In this document: positions 17,491 to 26,455 of the stretch, in pieces
How positions within the stretch are numbered: position 1 is the first letter of the stretch
Layout of the letters: each line of letters starts with the position of its first letter
Assembly (NCBI GenBank): GCA_029225085.1
Contig: JAQXVU010000052.1
Span: 1 to 64,000, forward strand
Length of the DNA stretch: 64,000 nucleotides
Reading direction: 5' to 3'
From: Eggerthellales bacterium
GTDB taxonomy: Bacteria; Actinomycetota; Coriobacteriia; Coriobacteriales; Eggerthellaceae
Translations under genes and position numbers: made by a program
Notes under the pieces: generated by a model
Told to the model about the DNA's origin: nothing
Database searches by the model: none
The model's input: the letters and a program-made list of their open reading frames with translations, nothing else

Positions 17491-19734
17491 CTATTCTGAA
17501 ACTTTTTCCATATCCCGCGAAACAAGGTAGCACTTGTGAATCTTGGGGTTACGGGCGAAGTCGTGAGGAATGGTGCGCTCGGTGATGTCCTCTATCTGCA
17601 CGCCGAAGTCGCGGAGCTTGTTCACATCGGGCTTGAAGGATCGCAAGTTACAGGAGAACACCGCGGTGCCGCCCTTCGCCAGAAGTCGGGATACGCCAAT
17701 GAGCAGCTCGGTGTGGTCGCGCTGCACATCCCAAGTTCGACGCCCCATGGCCTTGGAATTCGAGAACGTGGGGGGATCCACGAAGATCAGGTCGTAGCGC
17801 AGGTGCTTGCCACGAGCCCAGCTTATCCAGCTCATAACGTCGCCCTTGTAGTACTCATGCTCAGGGCCGGTAAAGCCGTTATTGCCCATGTTGCGCTTCG
17901 CCCAATCAAGGTAGGTCTGAGACAGGTCGACGGTGGTAGTGGTCTTCGCTCCCCCAGCGGCAGCATGCACGGTAGCGGTACCTGTATAGGCGAACAGATT
18001 CAAAAAGCGGGCTCCCTTTGCCATCTGCCCCACCATCTCGCGGGTGACGCGATGGTCGAGGAAGATGCCGGTATCCAGATAGCCACGCAGGTCGGTTTCC
18101 ATAACCAGGCCGCTCTCGGAGGTATACACCACGTAGGGGTCGAAGTTCTGACCGTACTGGCTGCCGCCCTTATCGCGACGACGAACCTTGGTGAAGACCT
18201 GGTCTGCGGGGATTCCCAGAACCACCGGAGCCAACGCGGAAAGGTCATCGAAACGGCGACGAGCCTTGCCGGCATCAACCGATGCAGGCGCGGCATATTC
18301 GGCAATGTGCAGGAAGGTTTTGCCATCATCGGGGCCCGCACCCTGATACAGGTCGATGGCGGCCGCATATTCAGGCAGGTCCGCATCGTAAACGCGATAG
18401 CAGCCGATTCCCTCGCGCTTGGCCCACTTGCGCCGCTCCTTAGCCACCTTACGCAAGCGATCGGCGAACTGCACGGAGGCTAGGTCGTGCACCCCAACCT
18501 GATGGTCGGCACCGCCGAAGGAATCGGGGATGGTAAGGGTCTGCAAGGTTGCAGGAGGCTCGATGAAGGTGGCAACCGTAACCTGATGGCTTCCGGAGCC
18601 AACCGGCATAACGGAAGCTGCAGGGGCGCCGAAGGAAGCAACAAGATCCTCTCCCGCAGCAAGAACCTGCAGCTCAGGGGTAAGGGCACGACAGGCATCA
18701 AGACAGATGCTCTCACAGGAAATGACGCCGGTATCCGTATCGGTTTGGGTAGAAAGCGCCGAGGCGACCACCACAGCCATGCCCTGCTTCTGCAAGCGAG
18801 CGGAAAGCTGGCCGAAGTACTCCGACAACTGCGCCTGAGGAACATGCATGAGGTGCACGAAAGATCCCAGTCCTGCCCGCTTCACATGATCGACGCCGTA
18901 AGCCAGAGCTCGTGGTGACGACGCGCAGCCAATGAGCATGGTGGAAGAAGCGGATTCCTTCCACGCTGCAAGTCCCTGCTCGAAGGCCTCGTCAGCCTCG
19001 TCGAGAATACGGCCCCACAGGTCATCCTGATGGCCCTTCCACCCATAGAAGCCCCAGGAAGCGCGGGAGAGACCGGGAGCGCAGTTGGAAATGACCATAG
19101 CGGCCTCAGTCAGAACATGGGCCTGACCGCAGCAAGGATCTACCAGGGAGCCGGTGAAGTCCCGAGAAATCTTAGCCAAGGACACGATACCCGCAGCAAG
19201 GGCGCACTCGTAGGTCTGGCTCACCGTTTCCGAATCCCGCAAATAGCCACGACGATACAGGGAGCCGCCGGTCATGTCGAAGGAAACGGACGCACGATCG
19301 TTACGCAATCTGACGATGATCTGACAGCCCGGGTTCTGCGAGTCGACATCGGGACGGGACCCCGTTTTGGCAACCAGCCTGTCTACGATGGCGTCCTTCA
19401 CCCGCAGCTCCGTGAAGTGGGTGTTGCGAAGCTCGGCGTTAGTACCATGGGCTCGCACCGCCAGCGTGGCCCCAGGGGCAAGAATGTCTTCCCAGGGAAT
19501 CTGGTAGACACCGCGATACAGCTCGTCACCAGCCTCTGCGCTGATGCGGCCCAAGATCATGGTGACATGGGAAGTCAAGCGAGACCAAAGACACACCTTG
19601 TACAACGCCTCATCCTCGGCAAAGAAGGCGACGCCGCCAGACAAGGGGCGAACGCGTTTGGCTCCCAAGCCTCGAAGCTCGGTATCGAGCTGATGCTCGA
19701 GGCCCGCCAAACAGCTGGCGAAGTATTCACGCAT
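17491..19734 (-). CDS. rlmKL: RlmKL-type 23S rRNA methyltransferase with a degenerate first domain
   Basis: This 747-residue protein matches the fused RlmL-RlmK layout: a ferredoxin-like and THUMP region to about 160, a first Rossmann methyltransferase domain (about 165-400), then the RlmK domain. The RlmK half is intact (YRVYDADLPEY, LFLNLFAYTGTATVHAA-like block, FVDPPTFSNSK, VQRDHTELL), so m7G2069-type methylation is expected. The first half is unusual: DPMCGSG is replaced by DPCCGQA, and the NPPYG catalytic motif of RlmL is missing, with VVVASALSTQ in its place. Loss of the m2G2445-type activity is inferred. The gene follows sigma-factor transcription on the same strand, with 165 bases between. 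Confidence 0.92.
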   Translation of the reverse strand: MREYFASCLAGLEHQLDTELRGLGAKRVRPLSGGVAFFAEDEALYKVCLWSRLTSHVTMILGRISAEAGDELYRGVYQIPWEDILAPGATLAVRAHGTNAELRNTHFTELRVKDAIVDRLVAKTGSRPDVDSQNPGCQIIVRLRNDRASVSFDMTGGSLYRRGYLRDSETVSQTYECALAAGIVSLAKISRDFTGSLVDPCCGQAHVLTEAAMVISNCAPGLSRASWGFYGWKGHQDDLWGRILDEADEAFEQGLAAWKESASSTMLIGCASSPRALAYGVDHVKRAGLGSFVHLMHVPQAQLSEYFGQLSARLQKQGMAVVVASALSTQTDTDTGVISCESICLDACRALTPELQVLAAGEDLVASFGAPAASVMPVGSGSHQVTVATFIEPPATLQTLTIPDSFGGADHQVGVHDLASVQFADRLRKVAKERRKWAKREGIGCYRVYDADLPEYAAAIDLYQGAGPDDGKTFLHIAEYAAPASVDAGKARRRFDDLSALAPVVLGIPADQVFTKVRRRDKGGSQYGQNFDPYVVYTSESGLVMETDLRGYLDTGIFLDHRVTREMVGQMAKGARFLNLFAYTGTATVHAAAGGAKTTTTVDLSQTYLDWAKRNMGNNGFTGPEHEYYKGDVMSWISWARGKHLRYDLIFVDPPTFSNSKAMGRRTWDVQRDHTELLIGVSRLLAKGGTAVFSCNLRSFKPDVNKLRDFGVQIEDITERTIPHDFARNPKIHKCYLVSRDMEKVSE

Positions 19735-19899
19735 GGTAGTCCTCTCGTAGGTGGTTGGCGCAATGTGCGCAGATGCGGTACCTGCCAGACGAAGCGAGCG
19801 CCGGCTTACCGCACATCGAACGATACGGTGTCAGGTGCAAAAGCGCCCCGAGCTGCGGAATGTCAGCACGGGGCGCACAAGTTGCTTTAGGGTTGCTCC

Positions 19900-21276
19900 C
19901 TAGTCCTCAAGGTAATCCTTCAGCTTGGTAGAGCGGGAAGGATGACGGAGCTTGGCGAGGGTCTTCGACTCAATCTGGCGAATACGCTCACGGGTTACGC
20001 CGAACTCGCGGCCAACTTCCTCGAGGGTGCGAGGATGACCGTCTTCAAGGCCGAAGCGCAGGCTGATGACCTTGCGCTCACGCTCAGCCAGACCATCGAG
20101 CACCTTGCCCAGCTGCTCCTGCAGCATAGAGAAGCTTGCAGCATCGGGAGGAGCCACAGCGCTGTCGTCCTCGATGAAGTCGCCCAGCTGGGAATCCTCT
20201 TCCTCGCCGATAGGGGTCTCCAGGGAAACAGGCTCCTGGGAGATCTTCTGAATCTCGCGAACGCGCTCGGGAGGCAAGCCCATCTTCTCGCCGATCTCCT
20301 CAGGGGTTGGTTCGCGACCGAGCTCCTGCAAAAGCTGGCGCTGAATGCGAACCAGCTTGTTGATGGTCTCGACCATATGCACCGGAATGCGGATGGTACG
20401 AGCCTGGTCGGCGATGGCGCGGGTAATGGCCTGACGGATCCACCAGGTAGCGTAGGTAGAGAACTTGAAGCCCTTGGTGTAGTCGAACTTCTCGACGGCG
20501 CGAATCAGACCCAGGTTGCCTTCCTGAATAAGGTCGAGGAACAGCATGCCACGGCCAACATAGCGCTTGGCGATGGAGACAACCAGACGAAGGTTAGCCT
20601 CGGTGAGCTGCTGCTTTGCATCGAGACCCACCTGCACGATACGGTTCAGGCGGCGCTTCTCGCGGCGCTCGAGCTCCTTGCCCTCTTCCTCAGCCTTGTC
20701 GAGCTCATCCTGAGCAGCGACACCGGCCTCAATCTTCATGGCCAGGTCGATCTCCTCGGCGCTGGTAAGCAGAGGAACCTTGCCGATCTCCTTCAGGTAC
20801 ATGCGCACAGGGTCGCCGGTGAGCATGGTTACCGAGGTATCGGTGCTCTTAGTATTGCGCTTCTTGCGGGAAGAGCGAACCTTGGGCAGGGACACGTTGG
20901 TGGCCGCCTTCAGCTCCTCTTCGGGGATGTCCTCGATGATCTTCTCGGGATTCTCGAAAACCTCATCATCCTTTACGGACTCCTCGGAGCCATCGTCAAG
21001 GTTCAGGGGCTCGTCGAGGTCCTCTACGCTCTCGCCGAAATCGTCAAGGTCGTGATCAGCGGAAACAGCTGCAGCGTCAGCCTTGGGGGCCTTCTTCGCA
21101 GCGGTCTTGCGAGTGGTCTTCTTTGGTTTGTCGTCGCTCTTGGCGGAATCGCGAACCTCTGCAGCAGCGGATGCGCTCTTACGGGTGCTTGCCTTCTTTG
21201 CGGCGGTCTTCTTTGGCGCGCGCTCTGCTTCAGGGGTCTGGGTTTCGGAAGGTTTAATCTCGGAGGCTTCTGCCAC
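19900..21276 (-). CDS. rpoD: Primary sigma factor RpoD/SigA
   Basis: This 458-residue sigma-70 factor directs RNA polymerase to housekeeping promoters. The N-terminus is a lysine/alanine-rich, then acidic, low-complexity extension (1-150). Region 1.2 starts at [11 protein letters not shown]. Region 2 has [34 protein letters not shown] and [10 protein letters not shown]. Region 3 starts at [10 protein letters not shown], and region 4 ends in the [10 protein letters not shown] helix-turn-helix. The GTG at 21276 is preferred: an AAAGGAAG ribosome site sits just before it. A farther in-frame GTG at 21303 would have no such site. A good minus-strand promoter lies upstream at 21335-21363. Confidence 0.97.
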   Translation of the reverse strand: MAEASEIKPSETQTPEAERAPKKTAAKKASTRKSASAAAEVRDSAKSDDKPKKTTRKTAAKKAPKADAAAVSADHDLDDFGESVEDLDEPLNLDDGSEESVKDDEVFENPEKIIEDIPEEELKAATNVSLPKVRSSRKKRNTKSTDTSVTMLTGDPVRMYLKEIGKVPLLTSAEEIDLAMKIEAGVAAQDELDKAEEEGKELERREKRRLNRIVQVGLDAKQQLTEANLRLVVSIAKRYVGRGMLFLDLIQEGNLGLIRAVEKFDYTKGFKFSTYATWWIRQAITRAIADQARTIRIPVHMVETINKLVRIQRQLLQELGREPTPEEIGEKMGLPPERVREIQKISQEPVSLETPIGEEEDSQLGDFIEDDSAVAPPDAASFSMLQEQLGKVLDGLAERERKVISLRFGLEDGHPRTLEEVGREFGVTRERIRQIESKTLAKLRHPSRSTKLKDYLED

Positions 21277-21334
21277 GTTACTTCCTTTCAGACTATGTGC
21301 CACCTACATGAGGGCACAGAAATACCGAACATAC

Positions 21335-21363
21335 ATAGTACCAAAACAAAATCACGATGTTAA
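21335..21363 (-). promoter_or_regulatory. Sigma-70 promoter of rpoD
   Basis: On the minus strand a -35 TTAACA (21358-21363) is followed after exactly 17 bases by a -10 TACTAT (21335-21340). The start would fall near 21328, giving a leader of about 50 bases before the GTG. Confidence 0.7.
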
Positions 21364-21414
21364 GGCGCATTTTCTCGATGAGCCTCAATCTGTGGAAGAA
21401 CCCGCTGCGGTACT

Positions 21415-21467
21415 TTCCATACCTGCAAGGAAGCCTCGGACAAACCCCCAAAGCCCGAGGTATGGAA
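21415..21467. other. Compound inverted repeat between rpoD and cysE
   Basis: An outer stem TTCCATA/TATGGAA (21415-21421 and 21461-21467) encloses an inner stem CCTCGG/CCGAGG (21434-21439 and 21455-21460), with a 12-base bulge on one side. It sits between the two divergent genes, so it may be an operator or the 5' part of a cysE leader RNA. Confidence 0.5.
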
Positions 21468-21540
21468 GGGTAAATCCAATAGACGGGGGAATTTTGCCAG
21501 GTTAGAATGAACCCGAAAAGCACAAGAGAGAGGACACCCT

Positions 21541-22470
21541 ATGACTTCAGTGGATATCGACCAGATCATCCGTGAGATCGAGGACAACTACGGGGCGGAG
21601 GAGATCTTCTTCACCAAGCCCGACAGGCATTTCCCCAACCGGGATGCCATCATCTCGATCATCAAGGACTTGCGTCAGGTCATGTTCCCCCGCTACTTCG
21701 GGGACGACACCCTGCCCCTGCGCGGACCCAGCTACTTCATCGGCAACAAACTCATCGCTATCGAGGAGACCCTGGCCAAGCAGGTCTACGAAGCACTGGC
21801 CTTCCGCGACAGCGGAACCCGCTCCGATGAGGAAATCCGCGCCGAAGCAACCGATATCAGCAGCCAGTTTATCGCCCGCATTCCCGAGCTGCAGAAAATG
21901 CTGCTGAAGGACGTGCAGGCAGCTTTCGACGGCGACCCCGCCGCCCAGAGCAAGGAGGAGATCATCTTCTCCTACCCTGGCTTCTTCGCCATCTACGTGT
22001 ACCGTTTCGCTCATGAGCTCTACGTGCACAACGTGCCCCTGATCCCCCGCATCATGACCGAGTACGCTCACTCCAAGACCGGCGTCGACATCAACGCAGG
22101 CGCCACCATCGGCGAGTACTTCTTCATCGACCACGCCACCGGTGTGGTCATCGGCGAGACCACCATCATCGGCGACCATGTGAAGGTATACCAGGGCGTA
22201 ACCCTAGGCGCGCTTTCCACCCGTGCAGGCCAGGCCCTGTCCGGCGTTAAGCGTCACCCAACCATCGAGGACAACGTGACCATCTACTCCAACGCATCCG
22301 TCCTTGGCGGCGAGACCGTGGTTGGCGAAGGCTCCATCATCGCTGGCTCCGCCTTCGTCATTAAGTCCGTGCCCAAGAACTCCCGCGTCAGCCTGAAGAA
22401 CCAGGAGGTAAACGTCAGGGAATCCGCTCCCAAGAAGACCGAGCCCCCTGCTCCTACCTGGGAGATCTAA
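21541..22470 (+). CDS. cysE: Serine O-acetyltransferase (EpsC-like)
   Basis: This 309-residue enzyme makes O-acetylserine from serine and acetyl-CoA, the first step of cysteine synthesis. An alpha-helical N-terminal SATase part (about 1-170) ends in SYPGFFAIYVYRFAHELY. The C-terminal left-handed beta-helix follows, with hexapeptide turns and the catalytic block GEYFFIDHATGVVIGETTIIG, then GVTLGALS and the KRHPTIED loop. The N-terminal part is longer than in E. coli CysE and matches the EpsC subgroup. GAGAGAGG precedes the ATG. No sulfhydrylase gene is next to it. Confidence 0.93.
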   Translation: MTSVDIDQIIREIEDNYGAEEIFFTKPDRHFPNRDAIISIIKDLRQVMFPRYFGDDTLPLRGPSYFIGNKLIAIEETLAKQVYEALAFRDSGTRSDEEIRAEATDISSQFIARIPELQKMLLKDVQAAFDGDPAAQSKEEIIFSYPGFFAIYVYRFAHELYVHNVPLIPRIMTEYAHSKTGVDINAGATIGEYFFIDHATGVVIGETTIIGDHVKVYQGVTLGALSTRAGQALSGVKRHPTIEDNVTIYSNASVLGGETVVGEGSIIAGSAFVIKSVPKNSRVSLKNQEVNVRESAPKKTEPPAPTWEI

Positions 22471-22521
22471 AGCGAGGGTGCGAGCCTGACGAACAGGCCC
22501 CATTTCGCCTATACTGCCCCC

Positions 22522-24702
22522 ATGGCAGAAAAGAACACATATCAGCACAAGGGCGCTTCGAAGCGCTCCGTCAAGGGGAGGGACCAGCAAAAGGGCCCCT
22601 CCCCTTCTCGTTCTTACAAACCCAAAGCCGCCAAGGCTCCTGCAGCAGCGCATCCTTCCAAAGCTAAAAACGTGAAGGCCTCCGCCGCAGCGCAGTCCCC
22701 CAAACCCAAAGCCGCCAAGGCTCCTAAGACAAGGCAAAAGGCAACGTTGCCCCCACGCAGCGCCTTCCTCCCCGTCTCGCGTCAGGACATGCAGGACCGA
22801 GGCTGGGACCAATGCGACTTCGTCTACGTTTGCGGCGACGCCTACGTCGACCATTCGTCCTTCGGCATGGCCATCATCACCCGCCTGCTCGAATCCCACG
22901 GCTTCAAAGTTGGGGTCATCGCTCAGCCCGACTGGAACGACCCTGAGTCTATCGCTGTCCTCGGAAAGCCCCGCTTGGGCTTTCTGGTCTCCGCCGGCAA
23001 CATGGATTCTATGGTGAACCACTACACCGTGGCCAAGAAGCGCCGCCACAACGACGCCTACTCCCCTGGCAACCAGGCCGGTCTGCGCCCCGATCGCGCT
23101 GTCATCGTGTACGGCAACCTCATTCGCCGCACCTTCAAGGACACGCCCATCATCATCGGCGGCATCGAGGCCAGCTTGCGCCGCATGGCCCACTACGACT
23201 ATTGGCAGGACAAGCTCCGCCGCTCCGTGCTCCTCGATTCCGGCGCTGACATCATCAGCTATGGCATGGGCGAGCATTCTATCCTGCAGATCGCCGAGGG
23301 TCTTGATGCGGGTCTCGCCGTGTCGGACCTCACCTATATAGATGGAACGGTGTATCGCACCGGCGACCTTGCCCAGGTATACGACTATCAGCTCCTGCCC
23401 AGCTACGAGAGCATGGTGCAGGACAAGCTGAACTACGCCAAGAGCTTCAACGTTCAGTACCAGAACAGCGACCCTATCACCGGCAAGCGTCTGGTTGAGC
23501 CCTACGAGCGGGATGGCATCTACGTGGTACAGAACCCGCCTTCCCTGCCTCTCACCACCGACGAGATGGATGCCGTATATCGCCTTCCCTTCGCAGGAAC
23601 CTACCATCCCGACTACGAGGAAGCTGGCGGTGTTCCCGCCATTAAGGAAGTGAAGTTCAGCCTCACCAGCAATCGTGGCTGCTTCGGCGAGTGCAGCTTC
23701 TGCGCCCTCACCTTCCACCAGGGACGCATCGTCACAGCTCGCAGCCACCAGTCCCTCATAGATGAGGCCACCGCCATGACCAGGGACCCCGAGTTCAAGG
23801 GATACCTACACGATGTGGGAGGCCCCACCGCCAACTTCCGCGGTCCCGCCTGCGATCGCCAGCTGAAGCGCGGTGCCTGCAAGAACAAGCACTGCCTGTG
23901 GCCCGAGCCCTGCAAGAAGCTGAACGCCAGCCACCAGGACTACCTGCAACTGCTGCGAGAGCTCCGCGCCTTGCCCGGGGTAAAGAAGGTCTTCGTGCGC
24001 TCCGGCATCAGGTTCGATTACCTGCTGGCCGAGGGAGATGATACCTTCCTCACCGAGCTGGCGGAGCATCACGTCAGCGGACAGCTCCGCGTGGCCCCCG
24101 AACACGTGTCTGACCAAGTGCTGAGCCTCATGCACAAGCCCTCCTCCCAGGTGTATGCAGAATTTCAGAAGCGCTTCTACCAGGTTTGCAAGAAGCTGGG
24201 CAAGGAGCAGTACGTGGTCCCCTACCTCATGTCGAGCCACCCGGGATCTACCCTGAGCGCTGCGGTTGAACTGGCCGAATGCTGCCGCGATTTAGGCTAC
24301 ATGCCCGAGCAGGTGCAGGACTTCTATCCGACGCCTTCCACCATGTCTACCGCTATGTACTTCACTGGCGTAGACCCTCGCACCATGCAGCCAGTGTACG
24401 TGCCCAAGTCTCCCCACGAGAAGGCTCTGCAGCGCGCACTCATTCAGTACCGCAAGCCCGAGAACTACGACCTGGTAGAAGAGGCCCTGACCAAGGCAGG
24501 GCGCCGTGACCTCATCGGCTATGGCAAGGAATGCCTCATTCGCCCTCGGAAGGGCAACAACCAGAAGGGCCAAGCACCTCAAGGTCAGCCACATCGTCAA
24601 GGCAAACCTTCCCGCAATCAAGGTGCAGGCAACGGTAGGCAAGATCGACCTGGGAAACGCGAGCAACAGCGCTCTCGTAGGCGCCCTGATCGTAGTAGGT
24701 AA
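22522..24702 (+). CDS. YgiQ family radical SAM protein
   Basis: This 726-residue protein has a YgiQ N-terminal domain (about 95-330), a radical SAM core with the cluster motif CFGECSFC near residue 395, and an ELAECCRDLGYMPEQVQDFYPTP block. Residues 20-75 form a Lys/Ala/Pro-rich extension containing a repeated KPKAAKAP motif. The tail after about residue 671 is basic and low-complexity (KGNNQKGQ...RRRPDRSR) and is antisense to the YolD-like gene. The reaction of YgiQ proteins is not established. The gene lies 51 bases after cysE and may share its transcript. Confidence 0.9.
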   Translation: MAEKNTYQHKGASKRSVKGRDQQKGPSPSRSYKPKAAKAPAAAHPSKAKNVKASAAAQSPKPKAAKAPKTRQKATLPPRSAFLPVSRQDMQDRGWDQCDFVYVCGDAYVDHSSFGMAIITRLLESHGFKVGVIAQPDWNDPESIAVLGKPRLGFLVSAGNMDSMVNHYTVAKKRRHNDAYSPGNQAGLRPDRAVIVYGNLIRRTFKDTPIIIGGIEASLRRMAHYDYWQDKLRRSVLLDSGADIISYGMGEHSILQIAEGLDAGLAVSDLTYIDGTVYRTGDLAQVYDYQLLPSYESMVQDKLNYAKSFNVQYQNSDPITGKRLVEPYERDGIYVVQNPPSLPLTTDEMDAVYRLPFAGTYHPDYEEAGGVPAIKEVKFSLTSNRGCFGECSFCALTFHQGRIVTARSHQSLIDEATAMTRDPEFKGYLHDVGGPTANFRGPACDRQLKRGACKNKHCLWPEPCKKLNASHQDYLQLLRELRALPGVKKVFVRSGIRFDYLLAEGDDTFLTELAEHHVSGQLRVAPEHVSDQVLSLMHKPSSQVYAEFQKRFYQVCKKLGKEQYVVPYLMSSHPGSTLSAAVELAECCRDLGYMPEQVQDFYPTPSTMSTAMYFTGVDPRTMQPVYVPKSPHEKALQRALIQYRKPENYDLVEEALTKAGRRDLIGYGKECLIRPRKGNNQKGQAPQGQPHRQGKPSRNQGAGNGRQDRPGKREQQRSRRRPDRSR
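22618..22725 (+). repeat. Exact 24-bp direct repeat in the ygiQ 5' region
   Basis: An identical 24-bp block, starting AAACCCAAAGCCGCC, occurs at 22618-22641 and 22702-22725 with a period of 84 bp (28 codons). It creates the repeated KPKAAKAP peptide in the N-terminal extension. Confidence 0.85.
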
Positions 24703-25087
24703 TTCGGACCATATCCCCCTTACGAACAAGAGTGAGAGTCTGAGACAGGCGCAGAGCGTCCTCTTCCGTAAGCAGCCGCTTAGGCTCGGGAACGCGCTCC
24801 TGCTCCCTCACCAGATCGTAGTATCCCCGCAAGGCCGCAAAGGGCATGAAGATATGGGCTCTGTCGGCATGAGGAACCCCGATGCCCTCGGGCGGCTGCA
24901 CGTATCCCGAGTCTTCAGCCGCAGACCTTGCGACAGACCCCTGGCTGCGGCCCCCGCCACCCGCCGAAGACTCCCGAATGCGATCATCGCCACCCGCTAA
25001 AGGACCCCGGCTGCAGCCCCCGCAACCCACCGAAGGCCCGCGCACTTCCCCTCCGCTCATAGCGACCCCTACCTGGCTTCTACTCAT
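24536..25087 (-). CDS. YolD-like protein downstream of the Y-family polymerase
   Basis: This 183-residue protein is Gly/Arg/Ser-rich over residues 1-65, with an imperfect 22-residue repeat. The conserved part follows: FMPFAALRGYYDLVREQE and a beta-rich C-terminus with VRITYYDQG and CLDDVADLEVL. This matches YolD-like proteins, which accompany UmuC/DinB-type polymerases in Firmicutes and relatives. The start overlaps the polymerase stop by eight bases. The last 167 bases overlap the 3' end of ygiQ on the other strand. An accessory role in SOS mutagenesis is inferred from the operon. Confidence 0.75.
   Translation of the reverse strand: MSRSQVGVAMSGGEVRGPSVGCGGCSRGPLAGGDDRIRESSAGGGGRSQGSVARSAAEDSGYVQPPEGIGVPHADRAHIFMPFAALRGYYDLVREQERVPEPKRLLTEEDALRLSQTLTLVRKGDMVRITYYDQGAYESAVARVSQVDLAYRCLHLDCGKVCLDDVADLEVLGPSGCCPSEGE
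24936..25035 (-). repeat. 66-bp period repeat encoding the Gly-rich N-terminus of the YolD-like protein
   Basis: Two GC-rich blocks sharing GGCTGCxGCCCCCGCxACCC lie at 24936-24969 and 25003-25035. They keep a period of 66 bases and encode two versions of an SxGxGGxSxG peptide. Confidence 0.65.
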
Positions 25088-26345
25088 GATGGCCTCCTAC
25101 CTGACGATTCCGTTCCCGAGCGGTGGCCTTGTCTTTCAGGCTGACGCCTTTGATGAGGGCGTTCTTGCCGAAGCGCTCTTTCACGGCGATAACCGCTTCC
25201 TGCATGTCCCGCTCCTTCTGCAACGCCCCTACATCGGTAAACAGGTCGTAGGTGGCGAAGTCCTCTCCCATGAGATTGCCGAAAGCGATGTTTATGCGCC
25301 TGATCGTCGCTTCTTCGCAAACGGTCTGACAGTACAGATCGTCGAGAACGCCCTGCAGCTCCTTGAAGCTGTTAGTGCGTCGGGAGAGCTTTCGAGACCC
25401 GCCGCCTTTGCTGCCTGGCATGCGAGAGCTCTGGCGGCTATAGCCCACCGCCAAGGAAACGGAATCAGTGACCAGACCCTTTTGCACCAGATCGAGAACA
25501 AGGGAATCGGCCATCTCGCGAAGGACCATGCGCCCCTCGGAGAAGGTGTAGTCGCAGGGAAGCACCTGGCCGTTCCCCAACGAGCTGCCTTGGGGTTCGT
25601 AGCGATGAATGTCTGCGATGGTGCAGGGCTCGAGCCCCCAGGCGTGGTCGATAAGGTACTCGGCGTTCACCCCGAACTCCCGGTACAGCAGGGATCGGTC
25701 TAAGCGCGCCACCCCGCCCATGTCATGCACCCCGTAGGTTGCCAACCTCCGAGCGATGCCAGGGCCCACATTCCAGATATCGGTAATAGGCCTATGGGGC
25801 CAAATGGTTCGCTGATAGCTGGGAAGGTCGAGAAAGCCAATACCATCAGATACGTGCTTGGCCGTGATGTCGAGGGCGACCTTGGCCAAAAACAGGTTCT
25901 CGCCGATGCCCGCCGTAGCGCAGATGCCGGTCTCCCGCATCACCGCACCTATAAGCATCTGGGCAAACTCCTTGGGTGTGGTGCCGTACAGGGACAGGTA
26001 GGGCGTGGCGTCGATGAAGCATTCATCGATGGAGTACACATGCACATCCTCCCTGCTGACATAGCGCAGGTAGATGCGATAGATAGAGGCGGACACCTGC
26101 ATGTAGCGGCGCATGCGCGGCTTCGCCATAAGATAGTCTATGCCCTCGGGAATCTCATAGACCCTGCAGCGATTGCGCACCCCTAGGGCCTTCATGGCAG
26201 GCGAGATCGCCAAGCAAATGGTGGTCTGGGAGCGCTCGGGATCCGCCACCACCAAATTGGTGGTGAAAGGGTCGAGGCCCCTATCCACGCATTCCACCGA
26301 GGCGTAGAAAGTCTTCAGATCTATGCACACGTAGGTTCTGCTCAC
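25080..26345 (-). CDS. Y-family DNA polymerase (UmuC/DinB type)
   Basis: This 421-residue translesion polymerase has the catalytic motifs CIDLKTFYASVEC at the start and VYSIDECFID near residues 100-110. The palm block GICATAGIGENLFLAKVALD and the helix-hairpin-helix ITDIWNVGPGIARRLATYGV follow. It resembles the UmuC-like polymerases of Gram-positive mobile and chromosomal SOS operons more than short DinB. The start is GTG, six bases or so after an AGGAG site. Upstream lie a LexA-type box and five 18-bp repeats, and downstream a YolD-like gene overlaps its end. DNA-damage induction is inferred. Confidence 0.92.
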   Translation of the reverse strand: MSRTYVCIDLKTFYASVECVDRGLDPFTTNLVVADPERSQTTICLAISPAMKALGVRNRCRVYEIPEGIDYLMAKPRMRRYMQVSASIYRIYLRYVSREDVHVYSIDECFIDATPYLSLYGTTPKEFAQMLIGAVMRETGICATAGIGENLFLAKVALDITAKHVSDGIGFLDLPSYQRTIWPHRPITDIWNVGPGIARRLATYGVHDMGGVARLDRSLLYREFGVNAEYLIDHAWGLEPCTIADIHRYEPQGSSLGNGQVLPCDYTFSEGRMVLREMADSLVLDLVQKGLVTDSVSLAVGYSRQSSRMPGSKGGGSRKLSRRTNSFKELQGVLDDLYCQTVCEEATIRRINIAFGNLMGEDFATYDLFTDVGALQKERDMQEAVIAVKERFGKNALIKGVSLKDKATARERNRQVGGHHE

Positions 26346-26365
26346 GTCATCTCCTGGTTTCCCTC

Positions 26366-26455
26366 GCGCCGCATCCTGAACCCGCTCCGCATCTCGGGTT
26401 TGCGCCGCATTCCGATCTGGCGCCGTATCCCGAATTCGCGCCGAGTCTTAAACTA
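26366..26455 (-). repeat. Five 18-bp tandem repeats in the SOS leader
   Basis: Five consecutive 18-bp units begin at 26366, 26384, 26402, 26420 and 26438. Each starts GC(G/T)CCG on the plus strand, with a variable second half. They fill the stretch between the LexA-type box and the polymerase start, so they would be transcribed as an mRNA leader. Confidence 0.8.

Noticed and set aside
21276-21303. Upstream GTG start for rpoD
   Set aside because: The AAAGGAAG ribosome site lies between the two GTG codons and fits only the inner one.
19942-21363. A 473-codon frame opposite rpoD
   Set aside because: Pure shadow of the sigma factor; leucine-rich product without any family match.
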